Both the position numbers and the translations under genes were made by a program. From a virus: 64,000 nt of DNA. The stretch lies in IMG/VR virus record IMGVR_UViG_3300009509_000013, positions 1-64,000 of that record. One strand, written 5' to 3'. Shown here piece by piece: positions 17,201 through 26,272 of the stretch. Within the stretch, counting starts at the first letter, position 1. The number at the start of each line of letters is the position of its first letter. The notes below the pieces were generated by a model. It ran no database searches. It had not been told where the DNA came from and was given only the letters and a program-made list of their open reading frames with translations.

Positions 17201-18231
17201 TTGTCCGTGATCGTTTCCGACGAATTCACTTGAACGACGTTGTTTTGCGTCGTCGTTCCCGCGACTTGAAGATTTCCCGAAATCACAACGTCGCCGTCTT
17301 CGTCGACCTTGAACTTCGTCACGCCTAGCGAATCTTGAACTTCAAGTTGCGGTTCGTCGACGTCGTAAGGGTCCGCCTTGACTCGAATCTTCGTGAATCC
17401 GTGCGTGTCCGTTCGAAGAATTTCCGAAATGTCGGAGATCGTCGCCGTGATCGGACGTTGAAGCCCCGTGTCGAATGTCGTCGGCGGATTCCCGCCGCCG
17501 GCTCCCGTCACCTTACCTATGAAACAATATCCATTGACGTTGAAAAGAGTCGTATTCCGCCGAACGGTCGGCCCAAGCAAAACGATCTGATAGTGCGCCG
17601 GATTTGTCGACGGCGAAGATTGCCCGAATTGCGCCGTCGTCAAAACATAGTTGTTCGTCCCATTCCATTGAACGGTGAGTTCTTCGATTGCGATTGATTC
17701 AAGCGTTGCGGCTTTTCCCGGCGTGATCTTCCAAACGAGACACTTCCGACCCGCGTGTGAAACTCCGGCTTCACAAACCGAATTGATATTGACGTTCAAG
17801 CCGCTTCCGGCAACCGCGACGCTTGTCGGATCGGCGCGTTCTCCGATTGTCTCGACAAATGAAACGAATTCCGGTTCGCCGGAACGCGGGTTGATTTGAA
17901 CTCCGTCCGGGATCTCCGTGTAGTGAAGCGCGACGTCGTATTGAACCGTATTCGCGTTTTGAAATTGAATCCCCGTCGAATAGCCGCTCGCCGCCGGGTC
18001 GAGAATGTGACCGTCGCCGTCGACCGCTTCGGAAGTTCCGTCGATCTTGAACTTGTCCGCGCCGTCCGCCGACAAACCAAGCGGAGAATCAAAAACGCCG
18101 TCTTTGCGATACGTCGCCGCCGCGACGTCTTCGTTCAATGTCTTCAAATATCCGAGAAAGCGGTCGGCGAAATCTTCCCTTCCGAGTAACCGCTTCGGAT
18201 TGAAACTAACGAATTGTGCGCCCGTTGCCAT
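14242..18231 (-). CDS. Long tail fibre with S74 intramolecular chaperone
   Basis: 1329 residues. The N terminus is paralogous to the second fibre gene. The C terminus (about 1215-1329) is a peptidase S74 intramolecular chaperone: TSDARIKIDIRDL holds the self-cleavage serine, followed by GRTFKWKNPEKHG, GFIAQEVE and a final coiled-coil helix. Such domains help trimeric fibres fold and then cut themselves off. The middle is repetitive beta sequence rich in Gly, Thr and Asn. Start supported by GGGAG. Confidence 0.86.
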   Translation of the reverse strand: MATGAQFVSFNPKRLLGREDFADRFLGYLKTLNEDVAAATYRKDGVFDSPLGLSADGADKFKIDGTSEAVDGDGHILDPAASGYSTGIQFQNANTVQYDVALHYTEIPDGVQINPRSGEPEFVSFVETIGERADPTSVAVAGSGLNVNINSVCEAGVSHAGRKCLVWKITPGKAATLESIAIEELTVQWNGTNNYVLTTAQFGQSSPSTNPAHYQIVLLGPTVRRNTTLFNVNGYCFIGKVTGAGGGNPPTTFDTGLQRPITATISDISEILRTDTHGFTKIRVKADPYDVDEPQLEVQDSLGVTKFKVDEDGDVVISGNLQVAGTTTQNNVVQVNSSETITDNLTAGDNSGDSHLIKGTWRHTDTGGSANYFYVDGASGRVGMGQAPDATYQLGVTGGARITTGNLQVLAGVISANGTGTSSVGGDFQVGGELDVNGTGWSDIAGSLDIHGYLQLERGTPTLNFRETDIGYTAGGLWRQILNAGEFYLQENTAAGGDFSTSKTWLHCDKDSTDWIHVAATLRPNGSYDIGTSGDRWPNGYFGTVNTNDIVINNGFGFDVVPSSASTYDIGAAATHWAEGWFDALQVGTSSTLGSLDEILKVSKSYGALTYSSARGVFFDFDFTNNTGTNSPYGLVVNTDLTATSGTWSGLRAAYIRANAGGSGASTGNVETLNLQADVQAGHTVTGNLSTIYIQDGASAGTISGDKCAIRIAGVSGASSPVNNYAIRAFGGRLYLTENYSALTTAEQNHAQVEAFAYGNNTYLMRAAYIHGRNYRNDGGSQSTIEGAYIRAGSSGNVAGGACRALRVLTDPGSLGSFTSAVGVEILNGTSSNTTTKYGLLVQQQSGAAINYGIYSGGPHDYFGGLLDVAGNIRTQGSIQFFDGSATNSVIGRYGTYTSGHNLWIAPGAELVIHAGEETLYPSLIAGGTEDLHLAANGTIHFWAGTQSAAAADEVMRITDSQIIAINDHHIQLRGWGTDTNHVLRWAGSGATYAGLTPDGPVLHGNLGGALGTPTSWRVYWQGNSTFVSGNGSMYSGTPHTNWDDLVVTNSSGNTGITIATDNASYGRLSFADPENSQDGYIDYDHSTQRLHLGAGTFAMMTIDGAATKVAIGTTSYTASTYAHGTYIATGLCVAGGLFFGTPSTTTGTNQDYFRFNDSTGYDSTGGQWNFFADHTNYTDSLYTQADGCVAGGAFYCNGNAGKTTGIYWVNTSDARIKIDIRDLTETADPLDVICRLKGRTFKWKNPEKHGSNGGDVVTGFIAQEVEAIKPDWVQNTDQDFEGRQPGEPGVKHTNLAGLECYLVEAIKKLKTIVDAQAERIAALEAAAA

Positions 18232-18235
18232 TGCT

Positions 18236-19516
18236 TCAACTCCCGAAGTTTATGTCGACCGTTTCCGTTTCGAGCGGATTCAACCAAAATTCGATCTCGC
18301 TCGCTTCAAGCTTCGCGCCGGCGACGTGAAAGAAGCCGACCTTCCCCTTCGTGAGCGACGAATCGGTCGCGTTGATCTTCATGTCGCCGTCGAGAAAGAC
18401 GCGAAGCCGGTTCGTTGCTCCGTCCGGGATCGCTTCAACCCGAATCATATAGAACACGTCTTCGAAGATTTGCTCGACCGCCGGGAACGTGTAAGTCGCA
18501 ATCGTCGACACGACGCCCGCGATTTTCTTCCCAAGTCGAAGCGAACCAAACGACCCCAAGTTCGGCGCGATTCCCGCCCAATAGAAATTGTCGTCGTCGA
18601 CTTCATAGAACTTGATCCCGGCGAAGCCGGCTCCAAGTTGCTTGACGCGAGCGCCGACAACGCAATCGGCCCAATCGTCCGCGCCGTCGATCCTCGTGAC
18701 TGTGACCCGTTGCGCTTGCGTATCGTCGAGCAATTTCAAATTGCCGTCTTCGACAAGAATGTCGAGATCCGCGCCGCCCGCCGTCATTGTCCATTGAAAA
18801 TTGTCGCCCGCGACGTTGAACAAATCGAGAAACGTCAAATAGGAAACTTCGATTCGTTCGGAGATCGGTCGCATCAAATTGACGATATTCTTCACAAGGT
18901 CGCGGTTTAGCGGGTTGTTCAAGTTGTCGACGATTCGAAGATTCATTCGGCGTTCGTCATACGACGGAGCGCCGGGAAGGTCGATCAACCAAGGGTCGCG
19001 ACCCTCTTGTTCGTGACCGAGCGCCGTTTCGTCCATGACGAAGCGAAAGTCGAACCAATTCCAAAGGCGAAGCCGGCTCCCCGTGATCAATCGCATGACG
19101 TTGATCAACGTGTCTTCCGGCCCGCGCTTCTTCCAAAGCGGAACCGACGCCGCGATCAAACGCCGAAGCGTTCGCGCGTCAAGCGCGCTCGTTATGTAAT
19201 CGAGTTCTTTTGTCCAACCGACAATATCCTTCAAGTATAGAAGAAGCCGGTCTTCGATCTCCGTGACCGACCAAAGCGTTTTCAGATTGAAGATCGAAGT
19301 GTGTGTTTGCTCCCATGCCGCTTGCGGTCCCGTGAACAACCGCTTGACGAAAAGTTCGCCTTCAAGTCGATCCGCGATTCGAATCGGCTCGATCAAAAAT
19401 TCATACATATCGAGCGGAAGAATTTCTTCCGGCTCCGGCGGTTCAATGTAACCGAGCGTTTGCCCCGTGACTCCGCCGCCGGGGATCGGGTTTCCTGCTA
19501 GATCTTGGATCGCCAT
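18236..19516 (-). CDS. Baseplate wedge/tail protein I-like with jelly-roll C terminus
   Basis: 426 residues. The N-terminal half has the pattern of P2 gpI-type and related tail proteins that link baseplate to fibres, around LWKKRGPEDTLINVMRLITG and WNWFDF. The C-terminal half (about 235-420) looks like a beta-sandwich, LamG-like sugar- or fibre-binding domain. Its place between the Ig-repeat protein and the fibre genes fits. Start preceded by GCGGGGAAGC. Confidence 0.72.
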   Translation of the reverse strand: MAIQDLAGNPIPGGGVTGQTLGYIEPPEPEEILPLDMYEFLIEPIRIADRLEGELFVKRLFTGPQAAWEQTHTSIFNLKTLWSVTEIEDRLLLYLKDIVGWTKELDYITSALDARTLRRLIAASVPLWKKRGPEDTLINVMRLITGSRLRLWNWFDFRFVMDETALGHEQEGRDPWLIDLPGAPSYDERRMNLRIVDNLNNPLNRDLVKNIVNLMRPISERIEVSYLTFLDLFNVAGDNFQWTMTAGGADLDILVEDGNLKLLDDTQAQRVTVTRIDGADDWADCVVGARVKQLGAGFAGIKFYEVDDDNFYWAGIAPNLGSFGSLRLGKKIAGVVSTIATYTFPAVEQIFEDVFYMIRVEAIPDGATNRLRVFLDGDMKINATDSSLTKGKVGFFHVAGAKLEASEIEFWLNPLETETVDINFGS

Positions 19517-19531
19517 TGCTTCCCCGCTTCC

Positions 19532-20992
19532 CTACGGAACAACCGTCAACGTGTAGAGTGTTCCGGGAACTTGGTCGCCCGTCACAAGCTCGACCTTTTC
19601 GCCGGCGACGTTCAAAACGCTAACCGTCGCGAGCCCATTGTCGAAGGAATACTTCGCCGGGTTGCGAATGTCCGCGTTGTCCGTCATTGGTTCATTGAAA
19701 TAGACGTCGATTCGATTCTCGCCGACCGCTTCAAGCCGATCAATGTCGGGAGCTTCCCCGATTCCCGTGAAAGCGTCGGAGTCAAACCCCGGATCGACGA
19801 CGTTCCCCACAACGTCAACCATGTTTGAAACGGTGCCTTCGTATGAAGCGCCGTCCGTCATTTCCGACGTTTCGACTTCGACCCATTCCGGCGTTGCCAC
19901 GTTTTGAGCCGTGACCGCCGAAAAGAACAAGTTCGCCGCGCCCGGCGTCAATACCGCGACCGAATAGTTCGCCGGATTCAAAAGCGCGTCGTCTTTCCGC
20001 ATTGGTTCGTCAAAATTGAACCGGAGCTTCGTCGAGCTTACGACGTCGATCCCGGAAAGCCGGGGAGCGCGACCGAGCCCGCCGAAAAGATCCGTGTTCG
20101 TCGGCGGAGCCATAGCGTTTCCGGCGAGGTCTTCGACGTCCGAAACCGCCATTTCATAGTTATCGACCCCCGTTGTCATTTCCGACAAAACGTGAAGGTC
20201 GACATAGGTCGGATTCAAGACCGCTTCCGGCGTGATCGTGTCGAACGTGATCGGCCAAGCGAGCGCGCCCGGCGTGATCACATAGTTCGCCGGATCGACA
20301 AGCGCCGCGTTGTCGACGACCGGCTCGGAAAACGAAACGCGAATCGTGTCGAGCGCCGTCGCGACAACCGTGATCGTCGGAGCAACGCCAACGCCTGAAA
20401 AGCTCGCCGTGTCGTTTGCCGTGTCAATCGGATTTCCTACGGCGTCGACGACGTTCGACACTTCAACCGAATACGACGCGCCGTTCGTCATTTCGTTGAC
20501 TGTCACGTCGACATAGGTCGGATCGGCGACCGCTTCCGGCGCGACCGCCGTCGCCGTGATCGGAACGCCCGTCGTTTCCGTGAAGACGTAATTCCCCGGC
20601 AAGTTCAACGCCGCGTCGTCGCTCATTGGTTCGTTGAAGACGACGCGAACGGTTGTCGAATCTTGCGCTTCCGCGCTTGCGACTTGCGGTTCAACTCCGA
20701 TTCCGGTGAAGCCCGCCGACAAAAAGCCGACGTCCATTGTTTCGGCGAGAACGTTTTCGAGCCCCGCGTCGACCGTGACCGTCAACGCCGCGCCGTCGAG
20801 CATTTCCGGCGTGACCGTCAAGCGCGCCTTGTTCGTCCCGAAGCCAATCGAAACGGTCGAAACGCCGTGTCCGCCGATTGTGTAGCTCGCCGGATCTTGG
20901 AAAAGCGCGTTTTGATTCATAGCTTGATCGAAGACGACTTCGACCGTGTATTCGTCAATCGCGCTCGCGCTTGAAACTTTCGGATTCGCCAT
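19532..20992 (-). CDS. Virion protein with five Ig-like (SbsA/Big_5-type) repeats
   Basis: 486 residues built almost wholly from five repeats of about 90-100 residues. Each has the same core: a VxFxEPM-type strand followed by NxALxxPxNY (for example FNEPMSDDAAL, FSEPVVDNAAL, FDEPMRKDDAL, FNEPMTDNADI). This is the bacterial Ig-like fold found on virions, where it may bind cell-surface sugars weakly. It lies between gpJ and gpI homologues, so it is probably part of the baseplate periphery. Start preceded by AGGGG. Confidence 0.75.
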   Translation of the reverse strand: MANPKVSSASAIDEYTVEVVFDQAMNQNALFQDPASYTIGGHGVSTVSIGFGTNKARLTVTPEMLDGAALTVTVDAGLENVLAETMDVGFLSAGFTGIGVEPQVASAEAQDSTTVRVVFNEPMSDDAALNLPGNYVFTETTGVPITATAVAPEAVADPTYVDVTVNEMTNGASYSVEVSNVVDAVGNPIDTANDTASFSGVGVAPTITVVATALDTIRVSFSEPVVDNAALVDPANYVITPGALAWPITFDTITPEAVLNPTYVDLHVLSEMTTGVDNYEMAVSDVEDLAGNAMAPPTNTDLFGGLGRAPRLSGIDVVSSTKLRFNFDEPMRKDDALLNPANYSVAVLTPGAANLFFSAVTAQNVATPEWVEVETSEMTDGASYEGTVSNMVDVVGNVVDPGFDSDAFTGIGEAPDIDRLEAVGENRIDVYFNEPMTDNADIRNPAKYSFDNGLATVSVLNVAGEKVELVTGDQVPGTLYTLTVVP

Positions 20993-21002
20993 GATCTAGC
21001 CC

Positions 21003-23174
21003 CTACGCCGCGACGACCGTGATCGAAACGGTTCCCAAAACCGGGAGTTCGCGCGGTTGAAGCGCGACGTTCGCCGGCGGAGTCGTCACTTCGACCTTTT
21101 CAATCGACTCGCTCGTTTCGAAAATTTCATGATTGATTCGAGAAACGGCGACTTCTTCGCCGAACTCCCATTCGAATGTCACGCCGTCTTGCTTCAACGC
21201 TTCCGGTTGAATGACTTGTTGAAGCCGGTTGATCACGGATTGAACTTCAACCGACCCGTAAACCGTCGCCGCGACGTTGATCACTTTCGGCGTGTAATTG
21301 ACCGACGTGATTTCTTGGTTCGCGACGAAATGCTTTTCGATTCTCGGAACCGCGAAAGCGTCGCCGTTGAAATAGAGATCGAGCGCCGCAAGTTGTTCGT
21401 TCGACGCTTGCCCGCCGCCCGCCGCGACGACAACAAGCTCGACCGTTTTCGGCCCGAATCCTTCTTCGAACGGTTTCGCGCGCGTGAACGGCTTCGCGCC
21501 GTTTTCGTCCGTGAATTGCTTCGCCAATTGCGCCGCGTCGTCCGGCGTGATCGCGACTTCTTTCACGCGAAGCGACGCCGGCCCTTCGATCTTCGCTTGT
21601 TCAAGCGATTCTTCCGTCGAACCTTGCGCTTCCGACCAACCCGTCGCCGGTCGCGGATTGAACACGGCGTTTATGAACGACAAGCCGGTTTTGTCCGTTG
21701 TGACTGTCGACGCGCCGACATTGCCGTCGTTTTTCGCCCCGTAGCGATACGCCGCGACGATATTCGACACGCCGATTCCGGGGATTCGTCCCGCTACTCC
21801 GTCGCCAAAAATGACGGTCGCTCGGTCGTTCTCGCCGCGCTCGACCCGATAGTGTTTGTCGCTCGCCGCGCTTCCGAGAAAATTGTCGACTTCGGTCCAT
21901 TCTTCGCCGTCGACCGTGATCGTCATTGTGCTTTCGATATAGTAATCCTTCGACGTTTCGAACCGTTGATTCGCGAGCCCGGTTGAAGAACCGAGCGGGT
22001 CGTCGGTATGGCTTCGCCCTTGCGTTGCCAAGCGCGCGACGTATTGCTTCCCCTTGTCGATTCGGATTCGTTGGAAGACCGGGGAAGTTGTTCCGCCCAA
22101 GATTTCGACGATTCGATAACGCAACCAATAGGCGGAAAAACCGTTGACCGCCGTCGCGACCCAATTCCGCGTTAGGGTTTGCGGAAGCGGATATTCGACT
22201 TCGCCGCCGCCCGGATTCGAAAAGTTGTTCGGTTCGTCGACGACTTCCGACAAAATTTCCCAATCGCTCCCGACCGTGTAATCGGTCGGATCGGTTGAAG
22301 GGGTCGTTTGCCCTAGAAGCCCGGTTGTCGCGATATTCTTTCCGCCGACCCAAGTTGTTTCGACGTCTTCATAAGCCGTTGTCGAATTGAATTGAACGCG
22401 AACCTTTGTCCCTTGCCGATTTTCGAGCCCAAGATATGACGTCAAATCGAATTGAAGCGAGCCGCCTAGATTCGTGACCGAAGTCGGCGCGGTCTTTCGA
22501 AAGTTCCCGTCGTAATACTCCCAAACGCCCTTGATATTCGCCGCGAGCGTCGTCAACCCGGCGATTGACAATTGATTCCACATTGCTTCGGGGTGTCCGA
22601 AATAGATCGCGTCTTTCACGGCGGGAGTCGCCCAAGGGGAAAAGTCGTCGCCCGGAGTGACCGCCGAATTCGCCTTCGTCGTGTAATCGGTGAACGCCCC
22701 GCTTTCTTCGCCGAAGCATTTCCCAAGTTGATCGGTTCGCGTGACCGCGAGCGCCGTCAACGCTTCGAAATAGCGCGAAGGTTCGTTTCCTTGCTTCGTC
22801 GTCGCCGCTTGCGCGCCGGCGGGAATGACAACCGTCGAGCCCGCCGAAAAGACCTTCGCGAGTTCATAAACCAAATCGACTTGCGCCGGCGACGACGCGC
22901 GAAGGTTGAAGTCGATCAAGCGAAGCATGTTCCGAACCGTTTCGACAAGCTTCGCGGTCGGAAGCGTCGATTCATTCGCGACAAGATCGATCAAGACGTT
23001 GTTCGAATGCCCAACAAGCGCGACCGCTCGAAGAAATTGAATGAACGGCTCGAAGGCGCTTTCGTCCGTAATCTCAGGAACGTTGCGCCGCTTGTATTGA
23101 ATGAGCGCTTCGAGAATTTGCGGATAGTAAAATCCGGTGAAATCGAAGTCGGGGATTTCAATATTCGTTGCCAT
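21003..23174 (-). CDS. Baseplate J-like protein
   Basis: 723 residues with the features of the baseplate_J family (P2 gpJ / T4 gp6-like wedge protein): an N-terminal helical part with PEITDESAFEPFIQFLRAVA, GSTVVIPAGA, a beta-rich middle with FGDGVAGRIPGIG and NDGNVGASTV, and KEVAITPDDAAQLA. These residues are typical of wedge proteins that form the baseplate iris. Position next to the gp25-like gene agrees. Confidence 0.87.
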   Translation of the reverse strand: MATNIEIPDFDFTGFYYPQILEALIQYKRRNVPEITDESAFEPFIQFLRAVALVGHSNNVLIDLVANESTLPTAKLVETVRNMLRLIDFNLRASSPAQVDLVYELAKVFSAGSTVVIPAGAQAATTKQGNEPSRYFEALTALAVTRTDQLGKCFGEESGAFTDYTTKANSAVTPGDDFSPWATPAVKDAIYFGHPEAMWNQLSIAGLTTLAANIKGVWEYYDGNFRKTAPTSVTNLGGSLQFDLTSYLGLENRQGTKVRVQFNSTTAYEDVETTWVGGKNIATTGLLGQTTPSTDPTDYTVGSDWEILSEVVDEPNNFSNPGGGEVEYPLPQTLTRNWVATAVNGFSAYWLRYRIVEILGGTTSPVFQRIRIDKGKQYVARLATQGRSHTDDPLGSSTGLANQRFETSKDYYIESTMTITVDGEEWTEVDNFLGSAASDKHYRVERGENDRATVIFGDGVAGRIPGIGVSNIVAAYRYGAKNDGNVGASTVTTDKTGLSFINAVFNPRPATGWSEAQGSTEESLEQAKIEGPASLRVKEVAITPDDAAQLAKQFTDENGAKPFTRAKPFEEGFGPKTVELVVVAAGGGQASNEQLAALDLYFNGDAFAVPRIEKHFVANQEITSVNYTPKVINVAATVYGSVEVQSVINRLQQVIQPEALKQDGVTFEWEFGEEVAVSRINHEIFETSESIEKVEVTTPPANVALQPRELPVLGTVSITVVAA

Positions 23175-23190
23175 GCCGTCGCCCTTTCAA

Positions 23191-23571
23191 TCAAGCGCCC
23201 GAAGTGAACGACTTCGAAAACGTGTTCACTTCGTCCGATTCGATGTTCAAATATTTGAACGTCAACTTCAATTCTTGCGTTCCTTCGTTCGCTTCCCAAG
23301 CAATCGTGTTCGTCAAAAGCTTGAAACGGTGAAGGCGAAAGAAGTCGTCAAAAAGCGTTTTCACCTTCCGCAAAATGAGCGCGCGAAGGTTCGGATCGTT
23401 GACGTTGAAAATCATGTCGGAGCCAAGCCCCAAATCTTTTTGAAAAGCGTTTTCGGAATCGTTATCCGACAACGCCGTGAAAATGATCTTTTGATCGTTT
23501 TCGTCGCCGTCAACAAGCTTCGCGCCGCCTTGCTTGTTCACGCCGACCGGAATGTTCAACCCTTGCGCCAT
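23191..23571 (-). CDS. Baseplate wedge protein, GPW/gp25 family
   Basis: 126 residues of the GPW_gp25 type, a small wedge protein that contacts the sheath and J-like protein. The conserved run GLGSDMIFNVNDPNLRAL and the helix after it fit. Start supported by GGGTTGAAGCA. Confidence 0.82.
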   Translation of the reverse strand: MAQGLNIPVGVNKQGGAKLVDGDENDQKIIFTALSDNDSENAFQKDLGLGSDMIFNVNDPNLRALILRKVKTLFDDFFRLHRFKLLTNTIAWEANEGTQELKLTFKYLNIESDEVNTFSKSFTSGA

Positions 23572-23583
23572 TGCTTCAACCCT

Positions 23584-24159
23584 TCAATAAACCGTGTCCG
23601 TGTTCGTGATCGGCAAAGGTCCGCCGCTCGCCGGCGGAGTCGTATCGAGCCCCGCGATCAAAACAACAATCGCGCCGCCCGTTGTCGCGTTGTGAAACGC
23701 GGTCGCGAGCTTTCCCGCTTTCGAAGCCGCCGATTCTTTCGCGTTCGAAGCCAAAATCGAAGTGATCTCCGCTTTCAAAGCTCCCGGCGGACATGCGACA
23801 ACCGCGCTCGTTTGTTCAACGCCCCATGTCCCATTTCCGCCGACGCCCGAAGACGGCGGAGTTCCAACCGAAAACGTCGCGCCGGTCCAATAGGCGACGA
23901 ACGCCGCGTCGAATTCCAATTCGGCAAGCGCCGGCGTGTTCGTATCGGCGAACACAAGCGCGCTTTCGAAGCCCGCCGCGTTTGCCGACGCGATTCCGTC
24001 GCCGGAAACGTCTTCAACGTCCGCCGCGTAAGTGTCATAAGCCGCCGCCCAATTCGCCGCCGCTTCCGCCGCGTCCGCCGGAAAACCGATAAAATCATCA
24101 TGCGCTTCGTCGAGCATTTTGATCAATTCGGTTTCAAGCTTTGATTTGTCTAGCGCCAT
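23584..24159 (-). CDS. Hypothetical tail/baseplate protein
   Basis: 191 residues from the ATG at 24159, two bases after the end of the spike gene. Rich in Ala, Thr and Gly, with a Pro/Gly-rich turn (PPSSGVGGNGTWG). Not recognised as a family. It is embedded between gpV-like and gp25-like baseplate genes, so a baseplate role is likely but inferred. Confidence 0.58.
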   Translation of the reverse strand: MALDKSKLETELIKMLDEAHDDFIGFPADAAEAAANWAAAYDTYAADVEDVSGDGIASANAAGFESALVFADTNTPALAELEFDAAFVAYWTGATFSVGTPPSSGVGGNGTWGVEQTSAVVACPPGALKAEITSILASNAKESAASKAGKLATAFHNATTGGAIVVLIAGLDTTPPASGGPLPITNTDTVY

Positions 24160-24161
24160 GA

Positions 24162-25142
24162 TCAATCCGCTCCGTCCGGGAATTTCAACTTGTTCGAATT
24201 GATCGACGTGTCCCAAACTTCCGAAGGTCCGGTCGTCGGCGGAGAACTAGGCCCGACGCCCGTCCCGTGAACATGCGCGTCGAGCCAAGTGTTCAATTTC
24301 CCCCAAAGTGTTTCCAAGTGATCGGCGATTGCGGCGCTAACGTCCGCGACTCCAAGTTCGGTCACGGTGTCCGCGTCTTTCCCCGTCACCTTCACGCCCG
24401 CCCCGCCGTCGATTGTGACTTCAAGGTTCGTTCCGCCGGCGTCGAGCTTGACGATATGGGAACCGCCGTCAATCGAAAGTTCGAACGTCTTCCCGTCGCC
24501 GTCCATTTTCAAGACGTCGTTCCCGTCGTTCAACGAAACTTCAATCGCGTTTCCGGCGTCAACCGGCTTCAAGTGAAGAAACGTCTTTTCGAGCGTTGTC
24601 ACTTTGAACGAACCGTCGACGTCGATCAAAACTTGCGTCGTGTTCGCCGGGTCGGTCTTCAACGCTTGATCCGGCTCCGACAAGTCTTTGACCCAAGTCA
24701 AAAAGATCTTCGTCGCGCCTTCCGTGTCGTCGAAAAGCAAAATGTGACCCGCCGGCGTAGCGAAACCCCGCCGCTTCCCGTAATTCTCGGAAACGAAGTC
24801 GGGGTGAATCGGCGCGGGAATGTTCGTCGATTCGCCGTCAAGTTCTTCGTCCGTGTAGGGTCGAACCATGCGCCAACGAACGTTGTCCGTTCCGCCTTCG
24901 AGCAACCCTTGACCGGGCGATTCGTCCGTTTCGGTTCCCGTGACGATCTCGATTTCGACTTGTTCGCCAACGTCGGGAACGACGAACCAACCCCAATCAA
25001 GCGACGGTTCAATGAAGTCCGGCAATTCGGAATCTTCGTCGCCCAAAAGTTGCGCGCAAGCGACCTTGATCCTTCCCCGATTTTCTTCGTCTTCGGTTGA
25101 AGTGACCGTCGCAATATAGCGTTCTGTGATCGTCCCGTTCAC
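24162..25142 (-). CDS. Baseplate spike protein, gpV/gp5-like OB domain
   Basis: 326 residues read from a GTG at 25142 that overlaps the previous stop (GTGA). The N-terminal part is an OB-fold of the phage_base_V type (VTSTEDEENRGRIKV, GWFVVPDVGEQVEIEIV). The C-terminal part is a repeating beta stretch with regularly spaced Asp, Gly and Thr (LDAGGTNLEVTIDGGAG), as in trimeric membrane-piercing spikes, ending in a helical tail with HVHGTG. Longer frames to 25223 fall in the upstream gene. Confidence 0.8.
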   Translation of the reverse strand: MNGTITERYIATVTSTEDEENRGRIKVACAQLLGDEDSELPDFIEPSLDWGWFVVPDVGEQVEIEIVTGTETDESPGQGLLEGGTDNVRWRMVRPYTDEELDGESTNIPAPIHPDFVSENYGKRRGFATPAGHILLFDDTEGATKIFLTWVKDLSEPDQALKTDPANTTQVLIDVDGSFKVTTLEKTFLHLKPVDAGNAIEVSLNDGNDVLKMDGDGKTFELSIDGGSHIVKLDAGGTNLEVTIDGGAGVKVTGKDADTVTELGVADVSAAIADHLETLWGKLNTWLDAHVHGTGVGPSSPPTTGPSEVWDTSINSNKLKFPDGAD

Positions 25143-26269
25143 GCTAGGCTTTTCCTTCCCGAAAATTCGACCGTGTAACCGCCGCCCGACGACATGGAAT
25201 GTCGAACGCGCGAAAAGAACCAACGCCCGTCGAACTCCGTTCCGAGCCCGTCAAGCGTGTGAATCTGTCGAGCCCGCAAAGACTCGACGCCGATCAACCG
25301 ACCGCCGCCCGTGATCAAGTTTTCCCGCATTCGGCGAAACCATTGTTCCGCCCAAGCCTTCACGTCCGCCGGTTTTTTGAACCGCTTGTTCGTGAATTCT
25401 TCGAACGAAAAGTCGCCAATGAAAAGTTTGACCGTCGACCCGCGACCTTCCGCGACTTCTTCGTCGGCGGTTCCGGTCCAAGTCGCGTCCGGCGGATCTT
25501 CGTCTTCTTCGATTTCTTCTTCAATGACCTTGCCGGTCTTTTCGTCTTTCACGCGAACCTTGATCTTTGTGTTCGCGCCTTGAATCAAGAATTCCGGCGT
25601 GAAGCTCAAAAGAGCCCGGTTCCCCGTGTTGTAATTGAACGTATATTCTTTGTCTTGCGTCAACGATTTCGACGGGTCTTTGAAGTGAAGCGTCCATTTC
25701 CCGTTTTCGTCGCCGTCGACCCAAAAGAAGAAGCCCGTCATGTTCGCGAGCCCCTTCACGAATTGATAGTCGGACAAGCCGACCTTTTGAAAAAGCTTCG
25801 CGTCGATTTGCGGAGCGTCGTCAATGTCCGCTTCGAAGCCGTAAAACTCCGCCTTCCCGTTCACGACGTCGGAAACGCCTTCGCCGGGAAATGAACGCCC
25901 GCCCTTGCCGCCCTTTTTCTTCGAGCCTTCGGGCGCGTTGTCCATCATTTTGAAGTCTTTCGTGTAGCCGACGATCTCCATTGTCGGAAGCACGGCTTCG
26001 GGGAACGTCGGTCGCGGCTTCACGATCACAACCCGCCCGACGTGTTCAAGCGTCGTTCCGTAACCCATATGAATCGAGATCTCGTTTCCCGGCTTGAAAA
26101 CCTTCAAGTCTTGAAAGACAAGATTCGGATTCGCGATCACGATCTTTGCCATGTCCGCGATCCCGTCCGTGCTTTCATACGTCACCTCTTGAACATACTT
26201 CGTCAAACCCGTTCCGAGATCGGTCCCGGCAATGTTCAAGATGTAGTTTGGAGCGAGATCTTCCGGCAT
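25139..26269 (-). CDS. Baseplate hub protein, gpD/gp27-like
   Basis: 376 residues with the late-control gpD / hub pattern: GNEISIHMGYG, a DxxQIDAKLFQKVGLSDYQFVKGLA helix, TGFFFWVD and C-terminal VESLRARQIHTLDGLG with RHSM. Hub trimers carry the spike and sit under the tube. A disordered acidic stretch lies near residue 260 (EEEIEEDED). The Shine-Dalgarno is weak, so expression may depend on coupling to the LysM gene just upstream. Confidence 0.8.
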   Translation of the reverse strand: MPEDLAPNYILNIAGTDLGTGLTKYVQEVTYESTDGIADMAKIVIANPNLVFQDLKVFKPGNEISIHMGYGTTLEHVGRVVIVKPRPTFPEAVLPTMEIVGYTKDFKMMDNAPEGSKKKGGKGGRSFPGEGVSDVVNGKAEFYGFEADIDDAPQIDAKLFQKVGLSDYQFVKGLANMTGFFFWVDGDENGKWTLHFKDPSKSLTQDKEYTFNYNTGNRALLSFTPEFLIQGANTKIKVRVKDEKTGKVIEEEIEEDEDPPDATWTGTADEEVAEGRGSTVKLFIGDFSFEEFTNKRFKKPADVKAWAEQWFRRMRENLITGGGRLIGVESLRARQIHTLDGLGTEFDGRWFFSRVRHSMSSGGGYTVEFSGRKSLA

Positions 26270-26272
26270 GGC

